Source: Thiothrix caldifontis (GTDB lineage: Bacteria; Pseudomonadota; Gammaproteobacteria; Thiotrichales; Thiotrichaceae). From it: a stretch of DNA of 64,000 nt. The stretch spans positions 19,013 to 83,012 of the forward strand of contig NZ_FNQP01000016.1 of the NCBI RefSeq assembly GCF_900107695.1. The letters are read 5' to 3'. Below the pieces are notes generated by a model. That model saw only the letters and a list, made by a program, of their open reading frames with translations, did no database searches and was not told where the DNA came from. Shown piece after piece: positions 27,052 to 34,983 of the stretch. The first letter of the stretch is position 1; each line of letters begins with the position of its first letter. A program made the translations under genes and the position numbers.

Positions 27052-29226
27052 ATGAGCAGCAACTTAGCACGTACCCAAGCACTTCAAACCATCAGTCAAC
27101 GCGCCCCGATGGATCTGGGTAAGACTGAACCATTAAGCAAGATTTGGGCATGTGACGTTTTCAATCTGGCACGCATGGAAGAATCACTCTCCAAAAATGC
27201 ATTTAAGGCCATGAAAAAAACCTTCCAAACCGGCGCACCACTTGACCCTGCGACGGCGGATGTTGTTGCTGCTGCGATGAAAGAATGGGCGATGTCTAAA
27301 GGCGCAAAATTTTTCTCGCACATTTTCTACCCGATGACCAATGCCACCGCTGAAAAACATGACGGCTTCATTATCACCAGCCCAGAAGGCAATGCCATCA
27401 CCGATTTCAGCGGCAGTTTGCTGATCAAAGGTGAGCCGGACGGCTCCTCCTTCCCAAACGGTAGCATCCGTGCCACTAACTCCGCACGCGGTTATACGGC
27501 ATGGGATCCGACTAGCCCCGCGTACATCATGCACACACCAAACGGCGCGACCCTGATGATTCCGTGCGTGTTTCTGTCGTGGACTGGTGAATCACTCGAT
27601 AAAAAAATTCCCTTGCTGCGTTCTAATACAGCGATGAACTCCGCTGCACAACGCGTGCTGAAACTAATGGGTGAAACCGACATTGCCACCCTGAACTCAA
27701 GCTGTGGTGCAGAACAAGAATACTTCCTTATCGACGAAGCCTACGCAGTTGCCCGCCCTGACATCATGCTATCAGGCCGCACACTGTTCGGCGCTGCACC
27801 CGCAAAAGGTCAGCAATTCGATGACCATTACTTCGGTGCAATCCCAGAACGCGTGCAAGTATTTATGCAGGACATCGAAGACAAACTCTACCGCCTCGGT
27901 ATCCCTGCCAAAACACACCACAATGAAGTAGCACCGGGTCAGTTTGAAATTGCCCCATACTTTGAAGCCGCAAACGTGGCAGCCGATCACCAGCAATTGC
28001 TGATGACTGTCATGAAAATGACTGCCAAAAACCACGGTTTCATGTGCCTGCTACACGAAAAGCCGTTCGCTGGAGTGAATGGTTCAGGCAAGCACGTCAA
28101 CTGGTCTGTCGGTAACAGCACTCAAGGCAATCTGCTTGATCCAGGGCATACCCCTGAAGAAAATCTGCACTTTTTAGCATTCTGCGGCGCGGTTATCCGA
28201 GGCGTGCATTTATATGGCCCATTGCTGCGGGCAGTTATTGCCTCGGCTTCTAATGACCACCGTTTAGGTGCAAACGAAGCACCTCCGGCAATTTTATCGG
28301 TTTATCTCGGCGACCAACTGGAACAAGTTTTCAACGACATCAAAGCTGGAAAAATCCTCAAAACCGAAAAAGGCGGCAACATGGATTTGGGTCTGTCCCA
28401 GATTCTGCACTTCGAGCGTGATCCTGGCGACCGTAACCGTACCTCCCCATTCGCTTTCACTGGCAATCGCTTTGAATTCCGTGCTGTCGGATCTTCCCAA
28501 TCTGTCTCCGGTCCTTTGGTTGCCATGAACACCATGCTGGCTGACTCCCTAAACTGGATAGCCGACAAGCTGGAAACCGAACTCAGCAGCGGCAAAGATG
28601 TTACCTCAGCGACACTGACGGTACTGAAAGTCGTGATGGAACAACACGGTAATGTGGTCTTCGGCGGCAACGGCTACTCCCCAGAATGGCACAAAGCAGC
28701 CGTTGCAGAACGCGGCCTGAAAAACCTGCCCACCTCTGCGGATGCACTGCCTGAGCTGTTAAGCCAAGAAGTTTCCGGCTTGTTTGAGCGCACGGGTGTA
28801 TTGACGCCCACCGAACTGCACAGCCGCTTTGAGGTGTATGCTGAACAATACATCAACAGCATTGATGTAGAAGCCAAGCTGATGGTCAATATGGCGACCA
28901 CCATGATCTACCCTGCGGCAGTCACTTACCTATCAGAGCTAGCGGCTACTGCTGGCAACTTGCAAGAACTGGGCATCACGCTGGATAACAGTGTTGCAAC
29001 AAGCGTTGCCACTGAAGCCAATGCACTGATGGTTGCCGTTGGTAAACTGAGTGAAGCCCGTGCGAAACACGACTTCGACAGCATACAAGACCACATGACG
29101 TTCCTAGCTGGCACTGTGCGTGGCTTAATGACAGAAGTTCGTGCTCATGCCGACACACTCGAAACGCTGATTGCTGACGAGATTTGGCCATTACCTAAAT
29201 ACAGCGAAATGTTGTTCATTAAGTAA
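27052..29226 (+). CDS. glnN: Glutamine synthetase type III (GlnN)
   Basis: This 724-residue enzyme is a GSIII, the large glutamine synthetase class that joins ammonia to glutamate with ATP. Length and motifs distinguish it from GSI: CGAEQEYFLID, KTHHNEVAPGQFEIAPYFE, GVNGSGKHVNWSVGN and the C-terminal GSIII-specific region of about 200 residues. GSIII is not known to be adenylylated. It has its own sigma-54 promoter and probable NtrC site, so it should respond to nitrogen limitation. A GSI gene (glnA) follows 130 bp downstream. Confidence 0.95.
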   Translation: MSSNLARTQALQTISQRAPMDLGKTEPLSKIWACDVFNLARMEESLSKNAFKAMKKTFQTGAPLDPATADVVAAAMKEWAMSKGAKFFSHIFYPMTNATAEKHDGFIITSPEGNAITDFSGSLLIKGEPDGSSFPNGSIRATNSARGYTAWDPTSPAYIMHTPNGATLMIPCVFLSWTGESLDKKIPLLRSNTAMNSAAQRVLKLMGETDIATLNSSCGAEQEYFLIDEAYAVARPDIMLSGRTLFGAAPAKGQQFDDHYFGAIPERVQVFMQDIEDKLYRLGIPAKTHHNEVAPGQFEIAPYFEAANVAADHQQLLMTVMKMTAKNHGFMCLLHEKPFAGVNGSGKHVNWSVGNSTQGNLLDPGHTPEENLHFLAFCGAVIRGVHLYGPLLRAVIASASNDHRLGANEAPPAILSVYLGDQLEQVFNDIKAGKILKTEKGGNMDLGLSQILHFERDPGDRNRTSPFAFTGNRFEFRAVGSSQSVSGPLVAMNTMLADSLNWIADKLETELSSGKDVTSATLTVLKVVMEQHGNVVFGGNGYSPEWHKAAVAERGLKNLPTSADALPELLSQEVSGLFERTGVLTPTELHSRFEVYAEQYINSIDVEAKLMVNMATTMIYPAAVTYLSELAATAGNLQELGITLDNSVATSVATEANALMVAVGKLSEARAKHDFDSIQDHMTFLAGTVRGLMTEVRAHADTLETLIADEIWPLPKYSEMLFIK

Positions 29227-29233
29227 TGCCGAT

Positions 29234-29263
29234 TGTAGGGGCGAAAAATAGTTCGCCCCTACA
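29234..29263. repeat. REP-like palindrome (GGGGCG...CGCCCC), between glnN and glnA
   Basis: A perfect 12 bp inverted repeat, TGTAGGGGCGAA and its complement, surrounds a 6-base loop. There is no U-tract, so it is not a classical terminator, though it could end or stabilise the glnN transcript. A related palindrome with the same GGGGCG/CGCCCC core lies at 63944-63964, which suggests a dispersed repeat family. Confidence 0.6.
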
Positions 29264-29355
29264 TGACCATTTACAGATTATGTGACTCTGCGTACCATGC
29301 TGCATCGACCCTAAAACGCCTATTTTTAGTCCTTACAATCATCAGGAGGCCAGTA

Positions 29356-30765
29356 ATGTCTGCACAAGACGTTCTCAACATGATCAAAGACAACGACGCC
29401 AAATACGTCGATTTCCGCTTCACCGACACTCGTGGTAAAGAACACCACGTCACTGTTCCAGCCTACACCGTAGAAGAAGACACTTTTACTGAAGGTAAAA
29501 TGTTCGATGGCTCTTCCATCGCAGGCTGGAAAGGCATCAACGAATCCGACATGATCCTGATGCCAGACCCAGCGACTGCGTTCGTTGATCCGTTTTTCCA
29601 AGACGTTACCGTGAACATTTCTTGCGGCATCGTCGACCCTACCACGATGGAAGGCTACGAGCGTGACCCACGCTCTATCGCGATGCGGGCTGAAGCTTAC
29701 CTGAAGTCCACAGGCATTGCCGATACCGCATTCTTTGGTCCAGAGCCTGAATTCTTCATCTTTGATGATGTGCGCTGGGGTTCTGACATGAGCGGCTCTT
29801 TCGTCAAAATCGACTCCCAAGAAGCAGGCTGGAACTCTGAGAAAGTCTACGCTGACGGCAACATGGGGCATCGCCCGACCACCAAAGGCGGCTACTTCCC
29901 GGTTCCACCAGTAGACTCTTTCCAAGACATTCGCTCCACTATGTGTAACATTCTGGAAGAAGTTGGCGTTCCGGTTGAAGTACACCACCACGAAGTGGCT
30001 ACCGCTGGTCAGTGCGAAATCGGCACACGTTTTGCAACCCTGACTACCCGTGCAGATTGGGTGCAACGTCAAAAATACGTCATCCACAATGTTGCGCACC
30101 AATACGGCAAAACTGTTACCTTCATGCCTAAGCCTATCGTGGGCGACAACGGTTCCGGGATGCACGTCCACATGTCGTTGGCAAAAGACGGGGTGAACAC
30201 CTTCGCAGGTGACGGCTATGCGGGTCTGTCTGAAACGGCGCTTTACTATATCGGCGGTGTCATCAAGCACGCCAAAGCACTGAATGCGATTACCAACCCT
30301 GGCACCAACTCTTACAAGCGTTTGGTTCCAGGCTTTGAAGCACCCGTTATGTTGGCATACTCTGCACGTAACCGCTCTGCGTCTATCCGTATCCCGTTCG
30401 TGGCAAGCCCTAAAGGCCGCCGTATCGAAGTGCGCTTCCCTGACCCGTCTGCTAACCCCTACCTGGCATTCGCTGCCCTGATGATGGCAGGCTTGGATGG
30501 TATCAAGAATAAGATTCACCCCGGCGAAGCGATGGATAAAGACCTGTATGACCTGCCGCCAGAAGAAGACAAACTCATCCCACGGGTTTGCCACTCTTTG
30601 GATATGGCGCTGGATGCACTCGACAAAGACCGTGAATTCCTGACCGCAGGTGGTGTCTTCAGCAACGACATGATCGACGCTTACATCGACCTGAAAATGG
30701 AAGAAGTCACGCGCTTCCGCATGACCACGCATCCGGTTGAGTTTGATATGTACTACTCACTGTAA
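29356..30765 (+). CDS. glnA: Glutamine synthetase type I (GlnA)
   Basis: This is the 469-residue dodecameric GSI. Motifs include [41 protein letters not shown] and [12 protein letters not shown]. The ATP loop is [18 protein letters not shown]. The adenylylation site is Tyr398 in [11 protein letters not shown], so the enzyme can be controlled by GlnE. The ATG at 29356 has a strong AGGAGG six bases upstream; an in-frame upstream extension to 29263 crosses the palindrome and is not coding. It ends in a strong terminator. Confidence 0.97.
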   Translation: MSAQDVLNMIKDNDAKYVDFRFTDTRGKEHHVTVPAYTVEEDTFTEGKMFDGSSIAGWKGINESDMILMPDPATAFVDPFFQDVTVNISCGIVDPTTMEGYERDPRSIAMRAEAYLKSTGIADTAFFGPEPEFFIFDDVRWGSDMSGSFVKIDSQEAGWNSEKVYADGNMGHRPTTKGGYFPVPPVDSFQDIRSTMCNILEEVGVPVEVHHHEVATAGQCEIGTRFATLTTRADWVQRQKYVIHNVAHQYGKTVTFMPKPIVGDNGSGMHVHMSLAKDGVNTFAGDGYAGLSETALYYIGGVIKHAKALNAITNPGTNSYKRLVPGFEAPVMLAYSARNRSASIRIPFVASPKGRRIEVRFPDPSANPYLAFAALMMAGLDGIKNKIHPGEAMDKDLYDLPPEEDKLIPRVCHSLDMALDALDKDREFLTAGGVFSNDMIDAYIDLKMEEVTRFRMTTHPVEFDMYYSL

Positions 30766-30784
30766 GTGTTCTTTTAGGCTCGTG

Positions 30785-30816
30785 AAAAGAATGCCCCGTT
30801 AAGGGGCATTCTTTTC
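30785..30816 (+). terminator. Rho-independent terminator of glnA
   Basis: A perfect 13 bp stem (30785-30797 with 30803-30815) and a 5-base loop end in TTTTC, 19 bases after the glnA stop. Confidence 0.85.
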
Positions 30817-31066
30817 TGTGTCAACTACCAATAATAATCATTTATTGAAAATACTTAAATCAAAATAATGAATAATTTATTGATGAGGATCACACAATTC
30901 TGAGCATAAATTACTGTAGACTTAATCATCGAATTGTTATTGCTCACTACACCCTCTCAAAGAGAAGTTAAGTGTAAAATAGCAACTAGTGGCTTAAAAC
31001 ATATAATGACGCAGGATGCGCGGCTGTTAAGGGTTATTGTTTTTAGTTCAAGGTGAGGAATAGTAG
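30817..31066. other. AT-rich intergenic stretch before the WecG-type gene
   Basis: This 250-base non-coding stretch is strikingly A/T-rich compared with its neighbours. It contains a TATAAT at 31002-31007 without a convincing -35 partner. A Shine-Dalgarno-like GAGG precedes the ATG at 31067. No RNA structure or gene was recognised. Confidence 0.4.
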
Positions 31067-31846
31067 ATGGAGGCTGTTAATTTTTGCGGCATCAATTTTA
31101 GTTGTTTAGAACAAGAGCAACTATTCAGGGAAGATGACGAGACACGTTTTGTTGTCACAGTAAATGCTGAGTTTATTGTGAAGGCGAATCACAACCCTAC
31201 TTTTCTAAACATTATCAATGATAACTACGCCACGTTTGATGGTCAGATTCCGTATTTTTTTGCACGCTTGCTGAACTCACAGCAGCATTTTGACAAGATC
31301 AGTGGTTCTGATCTTATTTATGATGCCTGCGCAAACGCGCAAAAAAATAACAAAAGCATTTTTTTACTAGGCGGCGAAACCAAAGCGAATAAGCTATCAG
31401 TAGAAAAAATTAGGGCAACCTATGGCTTACGGGTAGATGGATATTCCCCTCCCTACGAAAACTACCCATTTAGCGCAAAAAACAGCCAAGAGATTCTTAA
31501 TAAAATTACCGAATTCAAACCTGATTTTTTATTTGTTGCCTTCGGTGCTATCAAACAAGAATATTGGATCCATGACCATCTCGATTTTCTCAAACAACAT
31601 AAAGTACGTTTGGTGGTTGGTTGCGGCGGTACCTTTGACTTTGTTTCAGGCCAAGTCAAACGTGCACCGCGTTTCATGCAAAAAGCTGGATTTGAAGGTG
31701 TCTGGCGTCTATTAGCAGAACCACGTCTATTTCGGCTGCGGTTTCGACGACTCTTAGAAAGTACCCGATTCTTTGGTGTACTGTATAACCACCATCTTGC
31801 ACTAGGCGGACGTCACAACGGACTCATCCGCAAAAATCGCTTCTAA
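31067..31846 (+). CDS. WecG/TagA/CpsF family glycosyltransferase (GT26)
   Basis: This 259-residue GT26 enzyme usually transfers N-acetyl-mannosaminuronate or a related sugar to an undecaprenyl-linked lipid. Motifs are VTVNAEFIVKA near residue 30, GSDLIYDAC (about 82-90), LLGGETKAN, and the conserved PDFLFVAFGAIKQEYWI and VGCGGTFDFVSGQVKRAPRFMQKAGFEGVWRL. It stands alone between glnA and ntrC with no other polysaccharide genes, and its DNA is AT-richer than the surroundings. This may indicate separate acquisition. Confidence 0.85.
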   Translation: MEAVNFCGINFSCLEQEQLFREDDETRFVVTVNAEFIVKANHNPTFLNIINDNYATFDGQIPYFFARLLNSQQHFDKISGSDLIYDACANAQKNNKSIFLLGGETKANKLSVEKIRATYGLRVDGYSPPYENYPFSAKNSQEILNKITEFKPDFLFVAFGAIKQEYWIHDHLDFLKQHKVRLVVGCGGTFDFVSGQVKRAPRFMQKAGFEGVWRLLAEPRLFRLRFRRLLESTRFFGVLYNHHLALGGRHNGLIRKNRF

Positions 31847-31854
31847 AAATAGCG

Positions 31855-33273
31855 TTACACATCTTCCACTTCGAGTTCCTTGAGCTTACGGGTGAGGGTA
31901 TTACGCCCCCACCCCAATAAATCAGCCGCCTCAATCTTACGACCACCGGTTTTTTTCAAGGCTGCTTGCAGCAAAATGCGCTCAAAAATGGGGTTTAGCT
32001 CTGTTAGCAAGTTCATGTCGCCTTTATTGAGTTTGTAATCGGCAAACTGTGCTAACGCTTTTTCCCAGTTATCCGGGATTTCGGTTTTGCCGGGGTCACT
32101 ATCCAGTAACTCAGCAGGCAAATCATCCATCACGATTTCACGCCCGGAAGCCATGACAGTGAGCCAACGGCAGGTATTTTCCAACTGGCGCACGTTTCCA
32201 GGCCAGGGTAAGGTTTGCAAGTGCTCCGTCACCCGGCTTGACAGTGTTTTCGATTCCACTTGTAACTCTTCCGCCGCACGGTGTAAGAAATGATTGAGCA
32301 GCAACGGAATATCTTCACGCCGCTCCCGCAACGGTGGATTGTGGATACGGATCACGTTCAGACGATGGAACAAGTCTTCACGGAACTGCCCTTTGTGCAC
32401 CAACTCCTCTAAATTTTGGTGCGTCGCTGCAATGATGCGCACATCCACCTTCACCGGGGTATGCCCACCCACACGGTAGAACGTACCTTCCGCTAACACC
32501 CGCAATAAGCGCGTTTGCAATTCGGCAGGCATATCACCGATTTCATCCAAAAACAGTGCGCCACCGTCAGCTTGCTCGAAACGTCCCTTGCGTTGTGCGT
32601 ATGCCCCCGTAAATGCACCTTTTTCGTGCCCGAATAATTCTGACTCCAATAATTCACGCGGAATCGCGGCGGTATTGAGTGCAATAAATGGCTTACTCGA
32701 ACGCGGGCTATGTGTATGCAAGGCTTTAGCAACCAATTCCTTCCCTGTACCCGACTCGCCCGTAATGAGTGCTGTGATACTGGATTTGGACAGTCGGCCA
32801 ATCGCCCTAAACACCTCCTGCATTGCGGGTGCATGACCAATAATATCGCGCCCACCGAGCAATTCTAAGACCTGATCAGGCGCTTTTTCACCCTCACGTT
32901 CACGGCGCATTTTGCAAGCACGGCGTACCAGCTCCAAGGCTTCATTGACATCGAACGGTTTGGGCAAGTATTCAAACGCCCCCCCCTGATACGCGGATAC
33001 CGCACTTTCCAAATCGGAGTGTGCTGTCATAATAATGACCGGGATCGATGGGTATTCACGCTGCATCCGTTCCAACAAAATTAAGCCATCTGTGCCTGGC
33101 ATTCTAATGTCGGTCATCAAAGCATCCGGTTGCTCACTACGCAGGGCAGCAATGACCTGATCCGCTGTTTCAAAACTGCGTGCTGCAATGCCTGCTTTTT
33201 GTAATGTCCGTTCCAACACCCAACGGATCGAACGGTCGTCATCAGCAACCCAGACATTTTCAGTGTGCGGCAT
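31855..33273 (-). CDS. glnG: Nitrogen regulation response regulator NtrC
   Basis: NtrC is the sigma-54 activator of nitrogen-limitation genes. The 472-residue protein has a receiver domain (about 5-120; phospho-acceptor Asp in DALMTDIRMPG). The AAA+ domain has GESGTGKE Walker A, ESELFGHEKGAFTGA with the sigma-54-contacting GAFTGA loop, and GGALFLDEIGD Walker B. A C-terminal Fis-type HTH follows (GRKIEAADLLGWGRNTLTRKL). It overlaps ntrB by 14 bp and follows it in one operon. Confidence 0.95.
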   Translation of the reverse strand: MPHTENVWVADDDRSIRWVLERTLQKAGIAARSFETADQVIAALRSEQPDALMTDIRMPGTDGLILLERMQREYPSIPVIIMTAHSDLESAVSAYQGGAFEYLPKPFDVNEALELVRRACKMRREREGEKAPDQVLELLGGRDIIGHAPAMQEVFRAIGRLSKSSITALITGESGTGKELVAKALHTHSPRSSKPFIALNTAAIPRELLESELFGHEKGAFTGAYAQRKGRFEQADGGALFLDEIGDMPAELQTRLLRVLAEGTFYRVGGHTPVKVDVRIIAATHQNLEELVHKGQFREDLFHRLNVIRIHNPPLRERREDIPLLLNHFLHRAAEELQVESKTLSSRVTEHLQTLPWPGNVRQLENTCRWLTVMASGREIVMDDLPAELLDSDPGKTEIPDNWEKALAQFADYKLNKGDMNLLTELNPIFERILLQAALKKTGGRKIEAADLLGWGRNTLTRKLKELEVEDV

Positions 33274-34330
33274 GGTCTTCCTCCAACGGGATCAGAATAG
33301 AAAAACAGGTATGTCCCGGAACGGACTCACAATGAATCAAACCGTTATGACGGCGCATCAGTGTTTGGGCAATCGCCAACCCCAAACCACTACCTTCAGG
33401 ATGCCCACTTACCATTGGCAAGAATAACTTATCCTGCAAATGTTCCGGCACCCCTGGACCGTTATCACAAATTTCGACTTTCAGTACATGGCGATAACGT
33501 GTTTGCTGGATCGTAAATTGTCGCAGAATGCGAGTACGCAACATGATCAGACCACTGCCTGCTAACACGCGAGTTGCATTATTGACAATATTCAATACCA
33601 CTTGTACGAGCTGGTTACGGTCGCCCTGAAACTCAGGCAGACTAGGATCGTAGTCACGTATAAACTGCACATCAGCAGGTACTTCTGCACTCACCAAATG
33701 GCGTACATGCTCTAACACCTCATGAATATTAACGCTTTCCGGGTGAGGCAAGCGACTTGGCCCTAACATGCCATCCACCAAATGTTTCAAACGATCCGCT
33801 TCGGAAATAATAATCTGGGTGTATTCTTTCAGTTCTGGGTTATCCAGCTCACTTTCCAACAGTTGCGCCGCCCCACGCAAGCCACCCAGTGGGTTTTTAA
33901 TTTCATGCGCGATACCGCGTACCAACTCATGCACCGCTTTTTGTTGGTGGATCACTTGCTCTTCACGCACAATGCGCAGTTTGCGATCAATACGATGCAC
34001 TTCCAATAGCAGGTGATTTTTCCAGTCACGTAACGTAATGGGGGTGATCACACAGTCAATAGTGATTGCTTCACCTGTTGCCAGCTCAATGATGCATTCA
34101 CGAATGGATTGTGGGTCACTTAAACTCAAGGCCAGCTCTAAGTGCTCTAAGACTTCTTTGCTGCGCAACAATAATGCTACCGGCTCCCCCACTGCACGCT
34201 GTTGGCTTTGCCCAAATAATATTTCAGCCGACTGATTCATGTACACAACAGCAAGCCCTGCATCAAGCACCACAATGGAGCATGTCAGGGTATCCAGCAG
34301 ATCACTTTTCTTCAGACTTGTATTATCCAT
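33260..34330 (-). CDS. glnL: Nitrogen regulation sensor histidine kinase NtrB
   Basis: NtrB phosphorylates or dephosphorylates NtrC under PII control in the cytoplasm. The 356-residue protein has an N-terminal PAS domain (about 12-80; VYMNQSAEILFGQS). The H-box is RGIAHEIKNPLGGLRGAAQLLE with the phosphorylated His. The ATPase domain follows (N-box LNIVNNATRVL; G boxes EICDNGPGVP and GHPEGSGLGLAI). The ATG lies almost exactly at the transcription start predicted from the sigma-54 promoter, implying little or no leader. Confidence 0.94.
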   Translation of the reverse strand: MDNTSLKKSDLLDTLTCSIVVLDAGLAVVYMNQSAEILFGQSQQRAVGEPVALLLRSKEVLEHLELALSLSDPQSIRECIIELATGEAITIDCVITPITLRDWKNHLLLEVHRIDRKLRIVREEQVIHQQKAVHELVRGIAHEIKNPLGGLRGAAQLLESELDNPELKEYTQIIISEADRLKHLVDGMLGPSRLPHPESVNIHEVLEHVRHLVSAEVPADVQFIRDYDPSLPEFQGDRNQLVQVVLNIVNNATRVLAGSGLIMLRTRILRQFTIQQTRYRHVLKVEICDNGPGVPEHLQDKLFLPMVSGHPEGSGLGLAIAQTLMRRHNGLIHCESVPGHTCFSILIPLEEDHAAH

Positions 34331-34341
34331 AATGAAACCAA

Positions 34342-34357
34342 TGCAAATTCAATGCCA
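34342..34357 (-). promoter_or_regulatory. Sigma-54 promoter of ntrBC
   Basis: On the minus strand TGGCAT-N5-TTGCA matches the RpoN consensus (C to T at one tolerated position). With -12 at 34343 the predicted start is about 34331, one base from the ntrB ATG. Confidence 0.65.
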
Positions 34358-34430
34358 TGTAAATTTATCTATTTATTTCAATTAATTATATATGACATAG
34401 GGTTCACCACACATACACCAACAACGATAA

Positions 34431-34447
34431 TGCACCAAAATAATGCA
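34431..34447 (-). promoter_or_regulatory. Candidate NtrC-binding site upstream of ntrBC
   Basis: TGCACCAAAATAATGCA matches TGCACCAAAATGGTGCA at 15 of 17 positions. Its centre lies about 108 bp upstream of the predicted sigma-54 start, the same distance as a main NtrC site at E. coli glnA. This implies that NtrC regulates its own operon. Confidence 0.6.
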
Positions 34448-34623
34448 TTCAGTTTTAACCGTTAAGTGCACGTCATAGCTGCTTTGTAGGTATAAATGCA
34501 ACAACCTGACCCAACACTTGCACATCACGCAAATCTTCAGATTGTCGACAATAACAAAGTAAAGCACCGCAAAATATGCCGCTCACCCCCCAAAACACCG
34601 CACAAGAATCTACAAAATGTTGT

Positions 34624-34655
34624 GCAATCACCAAAAATCTTTGTTTTGTGATTGC
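34624..34655 (+). promoter_or_regulatory. Inverted repeat upstream of the symporter operon
   Basis: GCAATCAC at 34624-34631 and its complement at 34648-34655 enclose AAAA/TTTT pairs around a short loop, about 60 bases before the DUF4212 ATG. It could be an operator or a leader hairpin. No sigma-54 elements were found here. The rest of the 34358-34716 region has no recognised gene. Confidence 0.35.
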
Positions 34656-34716
34656 TTGATGATTTGCATTCACGCTAAACTCTTCGCGTTTGTACAACAA
34701 CGGAGGAGTCTTATAT

Positions 34717-34971
34717 ATGTTGGATAGATCTGCAAAGGCATATTGGGCAGCGAACGTTCGCTTGCTTTCTATTTGCCTTGTTATTTGGTTCGTGGTGTCG
34801 TTTGGCTTTGGTATTTTGTTGCTTGATCAACTCAATACCATCCAACTTGGCGGTTATAAACTTGGCTTCTGGTTCGCCCAGCAAGGTTCAATTTACGTAT
34901 TCGTGGCTTTGATTTTCTTCTATGCATGGCGCATGGGGCAGATCGACCGCAAATTTGATGTTCACGAATAA
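34717..34971 (+). CDS. DUF4212 family small subunit of sodium/solute symporter
   Basis: This 84-residue membrane protein has two helices (about 17-40 and 52-72) and the family motif KLGFWFAQQGSIYVFVALIFFYAWRM. DUF4212 proteins are encoded directly before a partner SSS-family transporter, as here (12 bases before the next ATG). The ATG at 34717 is preceded by GGAGGAG. The upstream in-frame TTG at 34690 is rejected. Confidence 0.88.
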   Translation: MLDRSAKAYWAANVRLLSICLVIWFVVSFGFGILLLDQLNTIQLGGYKLGFWFAQQGSIYVFVALIFFYAWRMGQIDRKFDVHE

Positions 34972-34983
34972 GGGGAGAAATAC

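Noticed and set aside
29278..29300. Possible sigma-54 promoter before glnA
   Set aside because: It lacks the GG at -24; only the -12-like CTGCA is present with loose spacing, so it does not meet the consensus.
29326..30732. Long open frame (468 codons) antisense to glnA
   Set aside because: It lies wholly opposite a strongly conserved glnA, has an odd His/Arg/Phe-rich translation and no family signature. It is a codon-bias shadow.
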